Source: Malania oleifera (Eukaryota; Streptophyta; Magnoliopsida; Santalales; Ximeniaceae). Taken from it: DNA of 64,000 nt. Shown piece by piece: positions 44,294 to 55,080 of the stretch. The notes below the pieces were generated by a model. That model searched no databases. It worked only from the letters and a program-made list of their open reading frames with translations, and had not been told where the DNA came from. The stretch is taken from assembly GCF_029873635.1 (NCBI RefSeq), contig NC_080426.1:54946093-55010092 (forward strand). The letters run 5' to 3'. The position numbers and the translations under genes were made by a program. Each line of letters opens with the position of its first letter. Position 1 is the stretch's first letter.

Positions 44294-46237
44294 CTATAGA
44301 CACCCAATTTTGTCTATGACTTATATAGCCCATTTAGGTCTTTTGCTTAGCGTATTTTTTAAATTACATACATAATTGTGTAAATTCATTAATTCAATAA
44401 AATGATAAAATACACAAAAAAATAAAAAAAATATTGAGTACATAAAAAATAAAAATAAAAAAAACATGGAAGAAATCTAGTGGGCTAGGATCTTTAAGCG
44501 TGCAAGCACAAAAGGTAAAAAAGAAATTAGACATGTGAGATTGCATAATTAAGATGTGGGTAAAATTAGAGTTTAATGTAGAGTAAATTGAGCTTTCAAC
44601 TTAAATTTGACGTATCAGATAAATTTTGATTAATCAAATCAGAATCGATGGAATGGTTCTACCAGACTTATAAATAATGAACTTCAAAAGGGTAATAGAC
44701 ACAGTTAAAGAGAGGAATTATTCACTGAAAAAAAAAAAAAAAGTTAAGGGAAGAAGATTAGAAAAGGGAATTTTATTAGGCAAATTGGGGAAAAATTAGA
44801 GAAAAGTCTTGGATGTTGAGAGTGTAAGAAAAACTAAGAGACTATGAGTTTGAGAGTATTCAAAAAAATAAAATAAAAATACTCTTGACTAAAGGTCTAA
44901 GCGGAGGAAGAATTGAAGATTGAAAAGGTTCAAGCATAGAAGCTGAAAAAAAGGGCATAACGATAAAGAATTAGAAGAGTTCGTGCAAGCATAAGAGTGT
45001 AATTTTGCAGAAAAAAATTCAAAAATAGAGGTTGATATACATTCTTTCAATTTTGGTTCCTGTTTCAGTTTCTTATATGTTTAAAATTGACTAATTTTAG
45101 ATTTAGGACTTTGTAGTTTAAGTCTGAATTTGAATGAAATCTCTAAGCATAATTCGGTCTTGGTCTAAAATGAATTATTCCAAAATGCTCCAAATAAGCC
45201 TAGGTACTGAATCTAGGTCTCAAAGCCTAGATCCAAAATCTGGATTTGAGTCAAACCCCCAATACTCGCTGAATGATGCCGTGTGGCAGGTTACGTAAAA
45301 AAAAAAAAATACCAGCGCCATGTCACAATCGCTGGGTGACACAAGGTAACCCATTTTCCCAACCGGGTCAACCTAAGTTGACCGTTTGACTCGATTTAGA
45401 TTAGTTGAACTAGTCTGACTCGTTTCGAATCGTCTGAGTCAATTTCTTTAATTTAAATATTTTTTAATTGATTTTTAAATTTTAAAAATTGGGAAAATAG
45501 TATTAAAAAAATCAGAAAAAATATTTAAAAATTAGGAAAAATGAATAAAAAATATTTTAAGTCATTTTTACTCATATAAAAAAAAAATTAAAAAATGGAG
45601 AAAAAGTCTTTAAAAATCCCATAAAATTGTTGATAAAAATTTTCAAAAAATTCTAAATTTTTTTTTTGGAAACTTATGAATGTTTTAAAGACTCTTTTTA
45701 CTCAAATTTGATGAATTTATTTGATTATTATCTGTATATATTCTATTTCATGTATGCATGTCCTAATGATTAAACAAAAGATAAAGAAGTATTTCCGACC
45801 TCACTTATATCAATTGTGAGGGAGAGTTTATTTAATAGAATTCCCTCATTTGGAGATCTTATTAGACATTCCTAAATCGCACCTTATTTTATATTTTTAA
45901 TTTTTTTTAAAAAATATTTAGTTTTTAAGGAGTTAATTAAGACCATTAGATTCAATTTAGGGATAATTCATAGTGAATTAGATATTATTCATAGAACGGG
46001 TATATATGAGGTGCTAGTACATTCTTCTTGTATAACTTAACTTCTTATCCCAATGTTGGTAAATGTAGACTGAGACGACTAGTTCCTTAAATTAGGATTA
46101 GATTAAAAACTAATTAATGAGCAGTAATTAGGTTAACTAAACCATACGTATGAAAATAACAGGTTAGTAGCGACTCCTTGAACCTTTAATGTTTTTATTT
46201 CTCATCATTTCGAATCCTTTTTCGAGATGTTGCGACA
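44294..46237 (+). repeat. LTR of the Tat/Ogre-type element
   Basis: Starts right after the purine-rich AGGAAGCCAAGGGA and ends TTTCGAGATGTTGCGACA. A TATA-like TTATAAATAATG is near 44668. The start is inferred by analogy (TGTAGACACCC in relatives) because it reads CTATAGACACCC here. Confidence 0.65.
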
Positions 46238-47189
46238 TATAATATAAAATAATATTTAATTATATTTAAATCCTAAAATTTATTATTTCAAATACATCGA
46301 TAGTGTTCCAAAAATAGAATATTATGTGACTTTGCATAGAGAAGTAAAAAAAAAAAACTTTCAATTGTCTTCGATATTCTTATCTCCAAACCAACAATCA
46401 TCAAGGATAATCTCATCCATGTGATATAGAATTTATTAGGGAAAAAGTAAAAAGGAAAAGAAAATAAATTTATTTATTAATTTATATTTACTTTTTATAT
46501 CAAATATCACAAAAAATTTAAAAAATATTCTAATATAATAAAAAATAAATTAAATATTAATAATATATAAAATAAAAATTTTATATATCAAATTAATATT
46601 TTTAATTTTCATTTTTTACTTTTCATAATAACTAAATATGGAAAAAAAAAAAATTCTCTTTTACTTCTTTTCTTTTTTTTAATACTTTCCCACCTCTAAA
46701 CATGTCTATAAAGTCTCAAACTTATTACAATTATTTTGAGCCTACTAATACAATGTCGTTGATTTTTCATATATAAAAAATTTTAAAGTACACTAGATGT
46801 AAATTTTGACGCCAAAATAATTTTAATATATATAAAAAATAACCGCAATTACTCAATTTAGTTTAATACATATATGGTGAAATCATGTTAATTTCGATAC
46901 ATACAGTTAATGTACCTAATATGTTTTTTTTTTTTTTCAAAATTAATTTAATATTAGGTAAAAGTAAAAATAAAAAATAAAAAAAATTGTATAAAAACGT
47001 GCAAGAATTATAAAGGTGAATTTCATTCTGTACCAAACAAATCACTGGATAGGCGTCCTTATCCACTAGAAGTCCTGGTTCCAAACCTCAGACGTCTGTA
47101 TTTTCTACGCACTCTGCACCAATGTGGTCTCTTCAATATTGGTTTAACGGCAATTTCTTCACACTTCTGCACGTACACTTCAAGCCTCC
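46238..47189. other. upstream region of the PPR gene
   Basis: AT-rich. No clear TATA box. The composition changes near 47010, which may mark the gene's promoter and leader. A short plus-strand frame at 47122-47364 overlaps the PPR start in another frame and is not a gene. Confidence 0.5.
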
Positions 47190-50018
47190 ATGGAGAAGCT
47201 CACTCCATTGCACCACTTTAGCCCATCTCTCCTTCAATGTCCCCTCACCGACAATCTATTTAGATGCCGTTCCACCACTCTTTATTCTACAGACATCTGC
47301 CCTGAAAATTCACCTTTTTCTTCTTCGTCTTCTTCTTCTTCTTCTTCTTCTTCTTCTTCACTGAGAGTCACGCCAAACTTTCGCTTCCTCAATGTCTCGA
47401 ACGAGCTCAATTCTTTAAATTCAGTAAAAAGAACGCATGCCCAGATAATAAAAATGACGAAGATGTGGAATTCAGATGCCCTGGCAAAGAGTTTGATTAC
47501 ATTTTACTTGAGTTTTGGTGATTTTAAGTCGGCCGCAACAGTTTTCTTTGTGGGTTTTGCACGGAACGATCTATCATGGAGTCCATTCCTAAAGGATTTT
47601 GAAAATGCAGGTGGAAATCCACTTGAAATTCTTGAGGTTTTCAGCGAATTGCATCGCAAAGGGGTGCTATTTGAGAGTAAAGTTCTTGCTTCTGTTTTGA
47701 GAACTTGTGCGGTTTTAATGGACTCATGGCTTGGTGTGGAAATTCATGCTTTGTTAATTAAGAAGGGCTTTGATGTGGATGCTTATTTGAACCGTGCACT
47801 GATGAATTTTTATGGGAAGTGTTGGGCTATAGACAGCGCAAATAACGTGTTCTACGAAATGCCGAACAAAGAAGATGCATTGTGGAATGATGCAATTCTA
47901 GTGAATTTTCAGAACGGGAGACCAGAGAGGGCTCTTCGACTTTGTCGAGAAATGCAGTTGTCATTTGTGAAACCCAACAGCTCTACTATTGTCAAACTAC
48001 TGCAAGCAAGTGGAAAGGAGGGAGCTCTCAATCAAGGAAAGCAGATTCATGGGTATGTTTTACGGTTTGCCCTGGAATCAAATATGTCCATATGCAACTC
48101 TATGATTAGCATGTACTCCAAAAACAATAAACTTGAACTGGCTAGAAAAGTTTTTGATTCAATGGAAATCCGTAATTTATCTTCATGGAACTCTATCATG
48201 TCGGGCTATGCTGCTCATGGTTATTTAAATGATGCATGGAATCTTTTCAAAGAAATTAAATCCGTGGGTATGGAGCCAGACTTGGTATCCTGGAATTGCC
48301 TTCTATCGGGCCATTTCCTTCATGGGTTGTACCATGAAGTCCTCATAATTTTGCGGAGAATGCAAGACGAAGGTTTGAGGCCAAACTCAAGCTCCATTAC
48401 TAGTGCTCTTCAAGCAATCAGTGAAATGAAGTTATTGATATTGGGAAAGGACATCCATGGCTATGTGATAAGAAATGGACTCGACTATGATATATATGTG
48501 GAAACATCACTGGTAGATATGTATGTGAAAAATGATGACTTGGGCAGTGCTCAAGCAGTTTTTGATAATATGAAGAGTAGAAATATTTTTGCCTGGAATT
48601 CTCTAATTTTAGGATATTCCCTCAAGGGCCATTTTGAAAATGCTTTGAAGCTGTTGAATTTGATGGAGAAGGATGGAATTAAACCTGACTTGGTGACATG
48701 GAATGGTTTGGTTTCTGGGCATTCAATGTGGGGCCACACAAGGGAAGCTTTGGCCACGATCCATCAAATCAAAAGTGTGGGCTTGACTCCCAATGTGGTT
48801 TCATGGACTGCTTTAATATCTGGCTGTTCACAGAAAGGAAACTATGAGGATTCCCTGAGATTTTTTACTGAAATGCAGCAAGAACGTATCGAGCCCAACT
48901 CTGTCACCGTGTCTAGCTTGGTTCAGGCTTGTGCAGGCCTGTCTTTGTTACAGAAGGGTGAAGAGGTACATTGCCTCAGTATAAGAAAAGGTTTCATTGA
49001 CGATGTATGTGTTGCAACAGCTCTTATTGATATGTATTGTAGGTCAGGCAGAATAAAGAATGCCCATGGAATTTTTCAGGGGATTCAAAACAAAACATTG
49101 GCCTCTTGGAATTGCATGATTATGGGATTTGCCATCCATGGCCTTGGAAAAGAGGCAATTTTGCTTTTCAATGAAATGTGTAAGTTGGGTATCCAGCCAG
49201 ATGCAATAACCTTCACAGCCATACTCTCTAGTTGCAAGAATTCGGGTTTGTTGGATGAAGGATGGAAGTTCTTTGATTGTATGAGCATTGATTATAAAAT
49301 AGTGCCAACAATAGAGCATTACTCTTGCATGGTTGATCTTCTCGGTAGAGCTGGGTATCTAGATGAAGCTTGGGATTTCATTCAAATGATGCCATTAGTG
49401 CCCGATGCTACTGTTTGGGGTGCTCTTCTTGGATCTTGTCGAATACATAAAAACTTGGAGCTTGCAGAGATTGCAGCAAAGAAACTTTTCAAGTTGGAAC
49501 CATATAATTCTGCCAATTATGTTATAATGATGAGCTTATATGCAATTTTGAAAAGATGGGAGGATATGGATCGTCTGAAACGCATGATGAGAGTTGTAGG
49601 GGTGAAGAATCGCAATGTATGGAGTTGGATTCAAATTGATAACACAATCCATGTGTTTTCAGAAGAAAGGTCCCATCCAGATGAATGGAAGATATACTTT
49701 GAGTTATATCGGCTGGTTTCTGAAATGAAGAAATTGGGTTATGTGCCTGATATTGACAGTGTCTATCAAAACATTGATGAGAAAGAGAAGGAGAAGGTGC
49801 TGATGGGTCATACTGAGAAGTTGGCCATTACTTATGGACTGATTACGATGAAAAATAAGAGACCAATCAGGGTGATTAAAAACACAAGAGTCTGCTCTGA
49901 TTGTCATGCAGCAGCAAAATACATTACGTTGGTAAAAGGTATTGAGATATCCCTCAAGGATGGTGTCCGTTTTCATCATTTTAGGGAAGGGAGGTGTTCC
50001 TGTAATGAATGCTGGTAA
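47190..50018 (+). CDS. DYW-class pentatricopeptide repeat protein, At4g01030-like
   Basis: A 942-residue intronless gene. The N-terminus (1-60) is a Ser-rich organelle-targeting-like segment with a run of about fifteen Ser (from codon 44) encoded by TTC/TCT repeats. PLS-type PPR motifs span about residues 120-750 (for example SWNSIMSGYAAHGYLNDAWNL, SWTALISGCSQKGNYEDSL, SWNCMIMGFAIHGLGKEAI). E domains follow, then a DYW deaminase domain with zinc ligands H874-T-E876 and C902-S-D-C905. The C-terminus is E-C-W instead of D-Y-W. PLS-DYW proteins bind organelle transcripts and usually edit C to U in mitochondria or plastids. From memory, the Arabidopsis protein At4g01030 (PCMP-H65, annotated mitochondrial) shares the repeat order and the phrases IPTIEHCSCMVDLLGRSGYL and GYVPD. 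The target site is unknown. The ATG at 47190 is the first in frame and supplies the targeting peptide. No breaks seen. Confidence 0.92.
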   Translation: MEKLTPLHHFSPSLLQCPLTDNLFRCRSTTLYSTDICPENSPFSSSSSSSSSSSSSSLRVTPNFRFLNVSNELNSLNSVKRTHAQIIKMTKMWNSDALAKSLITFYLSFGDFKSAATVFFVGFARNDLSWSPFLKDFENAGGNPLEILEVFSELHRKGVLFESKVLASVLRTCAVLMDSWLGVEIHALLIKKGFDVDAYLNRALMNFYGKCWAIDSANNVFYEMPNKEDALWNDAILVNFQNGRPERALRLCREMQLSFVKPNSSTIVKLLQASGKEGALNQGKQIHGYVLRFALESNMSICNSMISMYSKNNKLELARKVFDSMEIRNLSSWNSIMSGYAAHGYLNDAWNLFKEIKSVGMEPDLVSWNCLLSGHFLHGLYHEVLIILRRMQDEGLRPNSSSITSALQAISEMKLLILGKDIHGYVIRNGLDYDIYVETSLVDMYVKNDDLGSAQAVFDNMKSRNIFAWNSLILGYSLKGHFENALKLLNLMEKDGIKPDLVTWNGLVSGHSMWGHTREALATIHQIKSVGLTPNVVSWTALISGCSQKGNYEDSLRFFTEMQQERIEPNSVTVSSLVQACAGLSLLQKGEEVHCLSIRKGFIDDVCVATALIDMYCRSGRIKNAHGIFQGIQNKTLASWNCMIMGFAIHGLGKEAILLFNEMCKLGIQPDAITFTAILSSCKNSGLLDEGWKFFDCMSIDYKIVPTIEHYSCMVDLLGRAGYLDEAWDFIQMMPLVPDATVWGALLGSCRIHKNLELAEIAAKKLFKLEPYNSANYVIMMSLYAILKRWEDMDRLKRMMRVVGVKNRNVWSWIQIDNTIHVFSEERSHPDEWKIYFELYRLVSEMKKLGYVPDIDSVYQNIDEKEKEKVLMGHTEKLAITYGLITMKNKRPIRVIKNTRVCSDCHAAAKYITLVKGIEISLKDGVRFHHFREGRCSCNECW

Positions 50019-50544
50019 TAACGGGCATACTTGCTTTAGAGGTATCACTTCAAATCATAGTATGAAAGTGATGGATATGAAGTAGTTGGATAATAACATA
50101 CTTGCAAAGAAGAAAAAATGCAGCAAAGTGTCAATGAAATGAAGAATAGACTGTCCAATAATTGGTGCGGATTTACCAGCATGAGAGTTGTGGCCAAGGA
50201 AGAAATGGGTGCTGCAGGATTCAACTAAAGTACATCTGCAAGCATATAGTTCACAGTTAATGATTCTCAACCGCAGGAGCTGAGTCTGTTAATACTATGC
50301 ATATTATACAACCTATAAAAATGCTGACAAGCGTAATGTGAGAAAAATACATTTAACGCCTTAGAAAGAGCAGCAATGATGGGTGTTTTCGCACTTTCTT
50401 TTACTTTCCAAACTGGAGTCATGTGGCTCCGTTGGAATAGGGCTTTTTTGCAAATTCTTGCTCCCCAAAACCATATTTTTCCCTCATTTTTGGAAGCAAT
50501 TATTTGCGTCTATTTAATTAATTGTTTGTGTTAAAAGTAATTTG
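50019..50544 (+). other. 3' flank of the PPR gene
   Basis: Non-coding. No strong polyadenylation signal. The sequence passes into a copia LTR at about 50545. Confidence 0.5.
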
Positions 50545-51599
50545 TAATTTGCTTGCAGCAATTAATGCCAGCACCTGCCAGCACCCAACCGACATTGCAT
50601 GCCTACAAAGGCATTGCTGCATCATGCATGTAATCAGATGAAATTGAAAAAATATAGCAGCTACTTAGATCCCTGCATACTCCATAATTCTATATATATA
50701 TATATATATATCCTCCGTGTATAGTTTTCGATATTTTTCTCATATCACCCAACATTTTGCGGCATTAGAGCCTACCTCTTCATCTATTTTTCCTTCTATA
50801 ACCCACTTACAAATCAACTAACAAATGGCCTTAACCCGCAGCAAGAATCTCAACTATTCCCAAGTTCTAATCTTTGTTAGAGAAAATTACAATTTACCCA
50901 AAATCTTGAGAATATCATTGAAGAGGAATATAAAGATACACCAAGTCCAGATATTAAAGCAAACTCTTGGCAAAACAGAAGGGGCCATAAAGTGAACAAG
51001 ATGAGAGATGCAAAAGCCTTATCCTTTATGCAATCACAGGGTAAGTAAATCAATCCTTCTCAGAATTATGAGCGCAAAATCGTCTAAAGATGAATGGGTA
51101 ATTTTGAGAAAACAATTTGGAGGCTATGAAAAGGTGATTTCCATAAAGCTTCAAAACGCATGGCGAGATTTTGATAATTTAGCCATGAAAGAAAAAAAAG
51201 GAAATTCAAGATTTTTTTTACCAGAGCAACTATAATTATTAATCAAATTAGAGCTTATGGAGATACAATAGAGGATAAGAAAATTGTTGAAAAAATTTTG
51301 AGAAGCTTGCCTACTAAATTTGAGAATATAGTTGTTGTAATACAAGAATTCAAGGATCTATCAAAGCTCACCCTAGATGAACTCATGGGAAGCCTAGAAG
51401 CTCATGATCAAATGATGAGCAGATTGTCAAACCAAAATTTAGAGCAAGTTTTTCATTCAAAAACAAACACAGAAGAACAAAATAATAAAGAAGTTAGTTC
51501 ATCTCAAAGAATTCCACGTGGAAGAGGTGTTGGGCAAGAAATAAGGCAACAAATGAAAATAATGCAAGGGATAAATCTTTCCCTACCAATAAACTAGTG

Positions 51600-52255
51600 A
51601 AGAGATAAATATCCAACAACGATAACCAATAATCTCAGCCAAAAAGTTCAATTGAGAATTTGCCAGCAGCACATGAAAAATCACACCTAATAGCGTCTCA
51701 TGATTTTAACATGGAAAGTCTCTCCAATATGAAGGGTAAAAACCATGGAACTTATTAGACCTAACAAAAAACTCCACTATAATTTAGGGGAAAGTTTAAA
51801 GTAGCTCAAACACCACAAAATGCTCACAAACCTAGAGCAAGAAAGGTTCCCATATATATATATATACATAAGAATCATAAATAAATAATCACGAGTTTGC
51901 AAGAGATCACCAAAAATGCAGTTCCGACAACAAAACCTAGGTCTCCAAAGCTCCAAAACATATCTCCACCATTCAGATTGAAGGTCGACAAGTCTTGAAT
52001 GTGTTGTCAAAATTTCAACAAAATTGAACTACAAATGACTTTCTAACCGACCTCGTAACCCAAAATGCTCTAACTGAAGTTTTGCAAGTCCTCTTTATTT
52101 CAAAGTTGTCACACTATTCTACCTCTCCTCAAATTCTCTCCAAGTGCATCATTCTTATAAATGATCAGCCCTAATGGACTTCTAGAAATGGGCTTTTAAA
52201 AATAAATAAATAATACTTGGGCTTTTTTTTAAAAAAAAAAAAATTGGGCTAGACC
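51600..52255 (-). repeat. LTR-like insertion inside the gag of copia E
   Basis: The gag remnant is interrupted by about 650 bp that reads on the minus strand like a copia LTR leader (GGTTTTTACCCTTCATATTG, then AGAGACTTTCCATGTTAAAA near 51690-51745). An A/T-rich tract with TTTTTTTTAAAAAAAAAA lies near 52225. Clean ends and a target duplication were not found. Confidence 0.4.
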
Positions 52256-53555
52256 TAGGACGTGGTAAAGTTCAAAATTTTCAAATTCAAGACAAAGCAG
52301 GAAGAAGCAATTCTAACTCTCAATGTCAATTTTGCCAAAAAATATAGGCATGAGACAAAAGTGTGTAGATTTTGGTGTAGAAAATGCAAAAATCCAAATA
52401 ATTTTCAAAATGATTTTTTGGTACAAAGAACAACGAGAAAATAAAGAAGCTAATTATTCTGAAGAAAGTGAAGAAAAAGAAACAAGACAGATATTTTATT
52501 CATGCATGAATGCCTAACAAGAGTTCGAGAATATTTAGTACGTGGCTAATGCATGTCATAATCAACATGTAATAAAGATTTGTTCTTGAAGCTCGATGAC
52601 AAATTCTCTTCTGAAGTAAAACTCAAAGATGGCAAGTTGCCTAAGATTGCTGAAAAAGGAGCAATTGTAGTCCACACAAAGGGATGTAACTCTAAAGTCA
52701 TATCTGATGTACTTTATGCTCCTAACTTGTTTCAAAATTTATTAAGGGTTGGGCAATTACTACAAAAAGGATATAAGCTCCATTTTGATTAGCAGAAAAA
52801 TCTCACTGTGGCTAAAGTAAAAATAAACGTGAATAAAGTTTTTCCTTTATCTATGCCACAGGAAGAGAAAATAGCCTTTCAAAGCCTTAGCAACGAATAT
52901 TCATATTTATGGAACTTGGGATACAAACATTTTAATTTCAAAGGCCTAAAATTATTGAAGGATAAACATATGGTAGTTGGATTGCCCAACATTTCTAAGC
53001 AAGAAAAAATTTGTGAAGACGACATCTATGGAAAAATGTCTAGTTACCATTCCCAAAGACATCTTAGAGAGCAAGAGTTCCATTAGAATTAGTCCATGCT
53101 AATGTTTGTGGATCCACAAGGACTTCATCTATTAACAAGAATAGATATTTTATTCTTTTTGTTGATGATTATACCTGGATGATATGGGTATATTTTTTGA
53201 AACAAAAATCAAAATCCTTCTCCATTTTTCTTCAATTTAAAGCATTTGCAGAAAACCAAAGTGGAAGGAAATTGAGATCTTGAGAACAGATTGAGGCAAA
53301 GAATTTCTATCAACAATATTTAATGATTATTGTAGAAAGGAAGGTATAAAAAGAGAGTTTACAGTGTGATATACTCCACAATAAAACGGTGTAGCCAAAT
53401 GAAAGAATCACTTGGTTGTCTAAATGACTCGAAGCATGTTGAAGGGTAAAAGACTTCCAAATAGTTTCTAGGCAAAAGTAGTTAATGTTGTTGTTTATAT
53501 ATTGAATCATTCTCCTACAAAGGTTGTTAGTTTTGGTGCAACCCCAAGAGGGCCG

Positions 53556-53590
53556 CTGGGGCGGGGGGGGGGGGGGGGTGGTGGTGGTGA
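53556..53590 (+). repeat. poly-G tract in LTR copy B3
   Basis: A run of G interrupted once by C, then TGGTGGTGGTG. The other family-B copies have only five to seven G in the matching place (GAGGGGGG near 31955), so the run has expanded here. Confidence 0.85.
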
Positions 53591-54629
53591 ATTGGGAATT
53601 TAAAATTTGTTGCCTAGGTCTACTGGTTTTATCAATAGTGTAGCACAACCTAGGGCCAGTCTACGCAATCAACAAATAAACATACACGTGCAGTAAAAGT
53701 AAAGTGCAAAAAGTAAACAATACAAGCAATATGTTATCGAGGTTCGGCCAAATTGCCTACATCCCCGCCTTGGCTACACCAGCACAAGGATTCCACTAAA
53801 GCTCACTTAATGGGTGGAGCGGCACCGGTTACAACCAGGTCAATTCAAGGGGCTAACCTCAACCAACACGCCTTACCAGGATGGCGTACCTAACTTTCCT
53901 AACCAGGTATAAGTTAGTCTGGGATTATTCAATAGGGCTAGTCTCCCTCTTTAGGCTCGTGCGTGGAATACAACCAATGTGTATAAAATTTGTACACGGA
54001 AATACGCTTCTACACAAGCTGATATGTACACCAGTACAGCTTAATCAATATTGCAAGCACGAATGATATATAAATATGCTCAGTACTCTAATGTGTGCTA
54101 AACACTCAATCAAGTATAGATTATCAGTATAGATCTAGAGTGTATATCAAAGTAAGATTTGAAACACAATACGTGAATGATACAAGATCAGATCAATGTT
54201 TCAAATATGCTAAACAAGTTGATTCAAACAAACTCAATAAGATATTTCAATATACAAAGCACAATGGAATTGTTTGAAAAACTAGCTTTTGAAAAGGATT
54301 TTTGCACACAAAAATATAGGTTTAGGTGTCTTGCAATGACAATGCAAGAACCACCTTCTAAGTCTTCCCACACAAGATTTATCAAGTAAAATAAGTAGAA
54401 GAACGCTATACTCTCAAATAAAATCAATCAAATAACGCACCAAATGAGAGTATTAGCTAGTAAGACTAAGCACAATCAGTTTAGAAATACTCACAACACT
54501 TGAAAGATCAAGAAATATGGAGTGTTTGAGTGTTTTGGAGTAGTATAGGCTAAACTAGGGTTTTGGAAATTGAGAGAATTTTTGCCTTAATTAAAATGTT
54601 AATCCTTGCTAATTATGACAAATGAATAG

Positions 54630-54639
54630 GTATTTATAG
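54630..54639 (-). promoter_or_regulatory. TATA box of LTR copy B3
   Basis: Minus strand reads CCTATAAATA. It sits downstream, on the LTR's strand, of the palindrome array. Confidence 0.65.
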
Positions 54640-54761
54640 GTAAGGAGGATTTTTTGATCGTTGAGGACACAATGGGAATAATTAAATTTGTTTTAAAAGC
54701 TATTAAGAAAATTAACTTAGTTTACCCCATTAAAAAATCGGTAAACATTATTTTAACTCGT

Positions 54762-55080
54762 GAGGTTCGGGTGCCCAAATAAACTCAGTCAAAAATCCAA
54801 TTTTTAATGGTTCGGGTACTCGAAGAAATGGTCGGTTGGCTGAACACAAGTCAGTAGCATTTGTTTGTTAGTTCGGGTGCCCAGTTCCAAGTTCGGTTAA
54901 CCGAACTGACCAATTCGATCACCCGAGCCTATTTTGAACGTGATCGTTTGGGCGCCCGAGTTGTTGAAAAGGAACCTGACATAGTTTCAGGTGCCCGAGG
55001 GAGATATGCTCAAAAGTGGCTCGGGTGCTTGAACACCAAGTCAACATATTGATTTTTTTAGTCGCCCGAGCCATTTTATG
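54762..55080 (-). repeat. array of TTCGGGTGCCCGAA-type palindromes in LTR copy B3
   Basis: About ten units such as GTTCGGGTGCCCAA (54764), GTTCGGGTGCCCAG (54871), GTTCGGTTAACCGAAC (54892), TCGATCACCCGAGCC (54915), TTTGGGCGCCCGAG (54946) and AGGTGCCCGAGG (54989). The position matches the GTCGAC arrays of the other copies, but most centres are GTGCCC/GCGCCC. Only weak GTCGA-like units remain. Confidence 0.85.

Larger units (their letters stand above)
40601..46237 (+). mobile_element. Ty3/gypsy Tat/Ogre-type element, 3' end with LTR
   Basis: The last part of the polyprotein (40945-41063) reads R-G-A-I-L-L-A-D-I-D-E-Y then INSDVVKKYFA, the usual C-terminus of Tat/Ogre integrases. A long untranslated region follows (41064-44293) with a 62-bp tandem array, then a purine-rich AGGAAGCCAAGGGA and an LTR starting near ATAGACACCCAATTTTGTC and ending TTGCGACA. 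The LTR contains GGTTAGTAGCGACTCC, typical of this lineage. An 80-90 bp direct duplication lies at 40609-40691 and 40725-40820. Fossil, broken; the 5' part is absent. Confidence 0.75.

Noticed and set aside
47122-47364. Open frame overlapping the PPR start
   Set aside because: Out of frame with the PPR gene, Leu-rich translation of the same TTC repeat, no family match.
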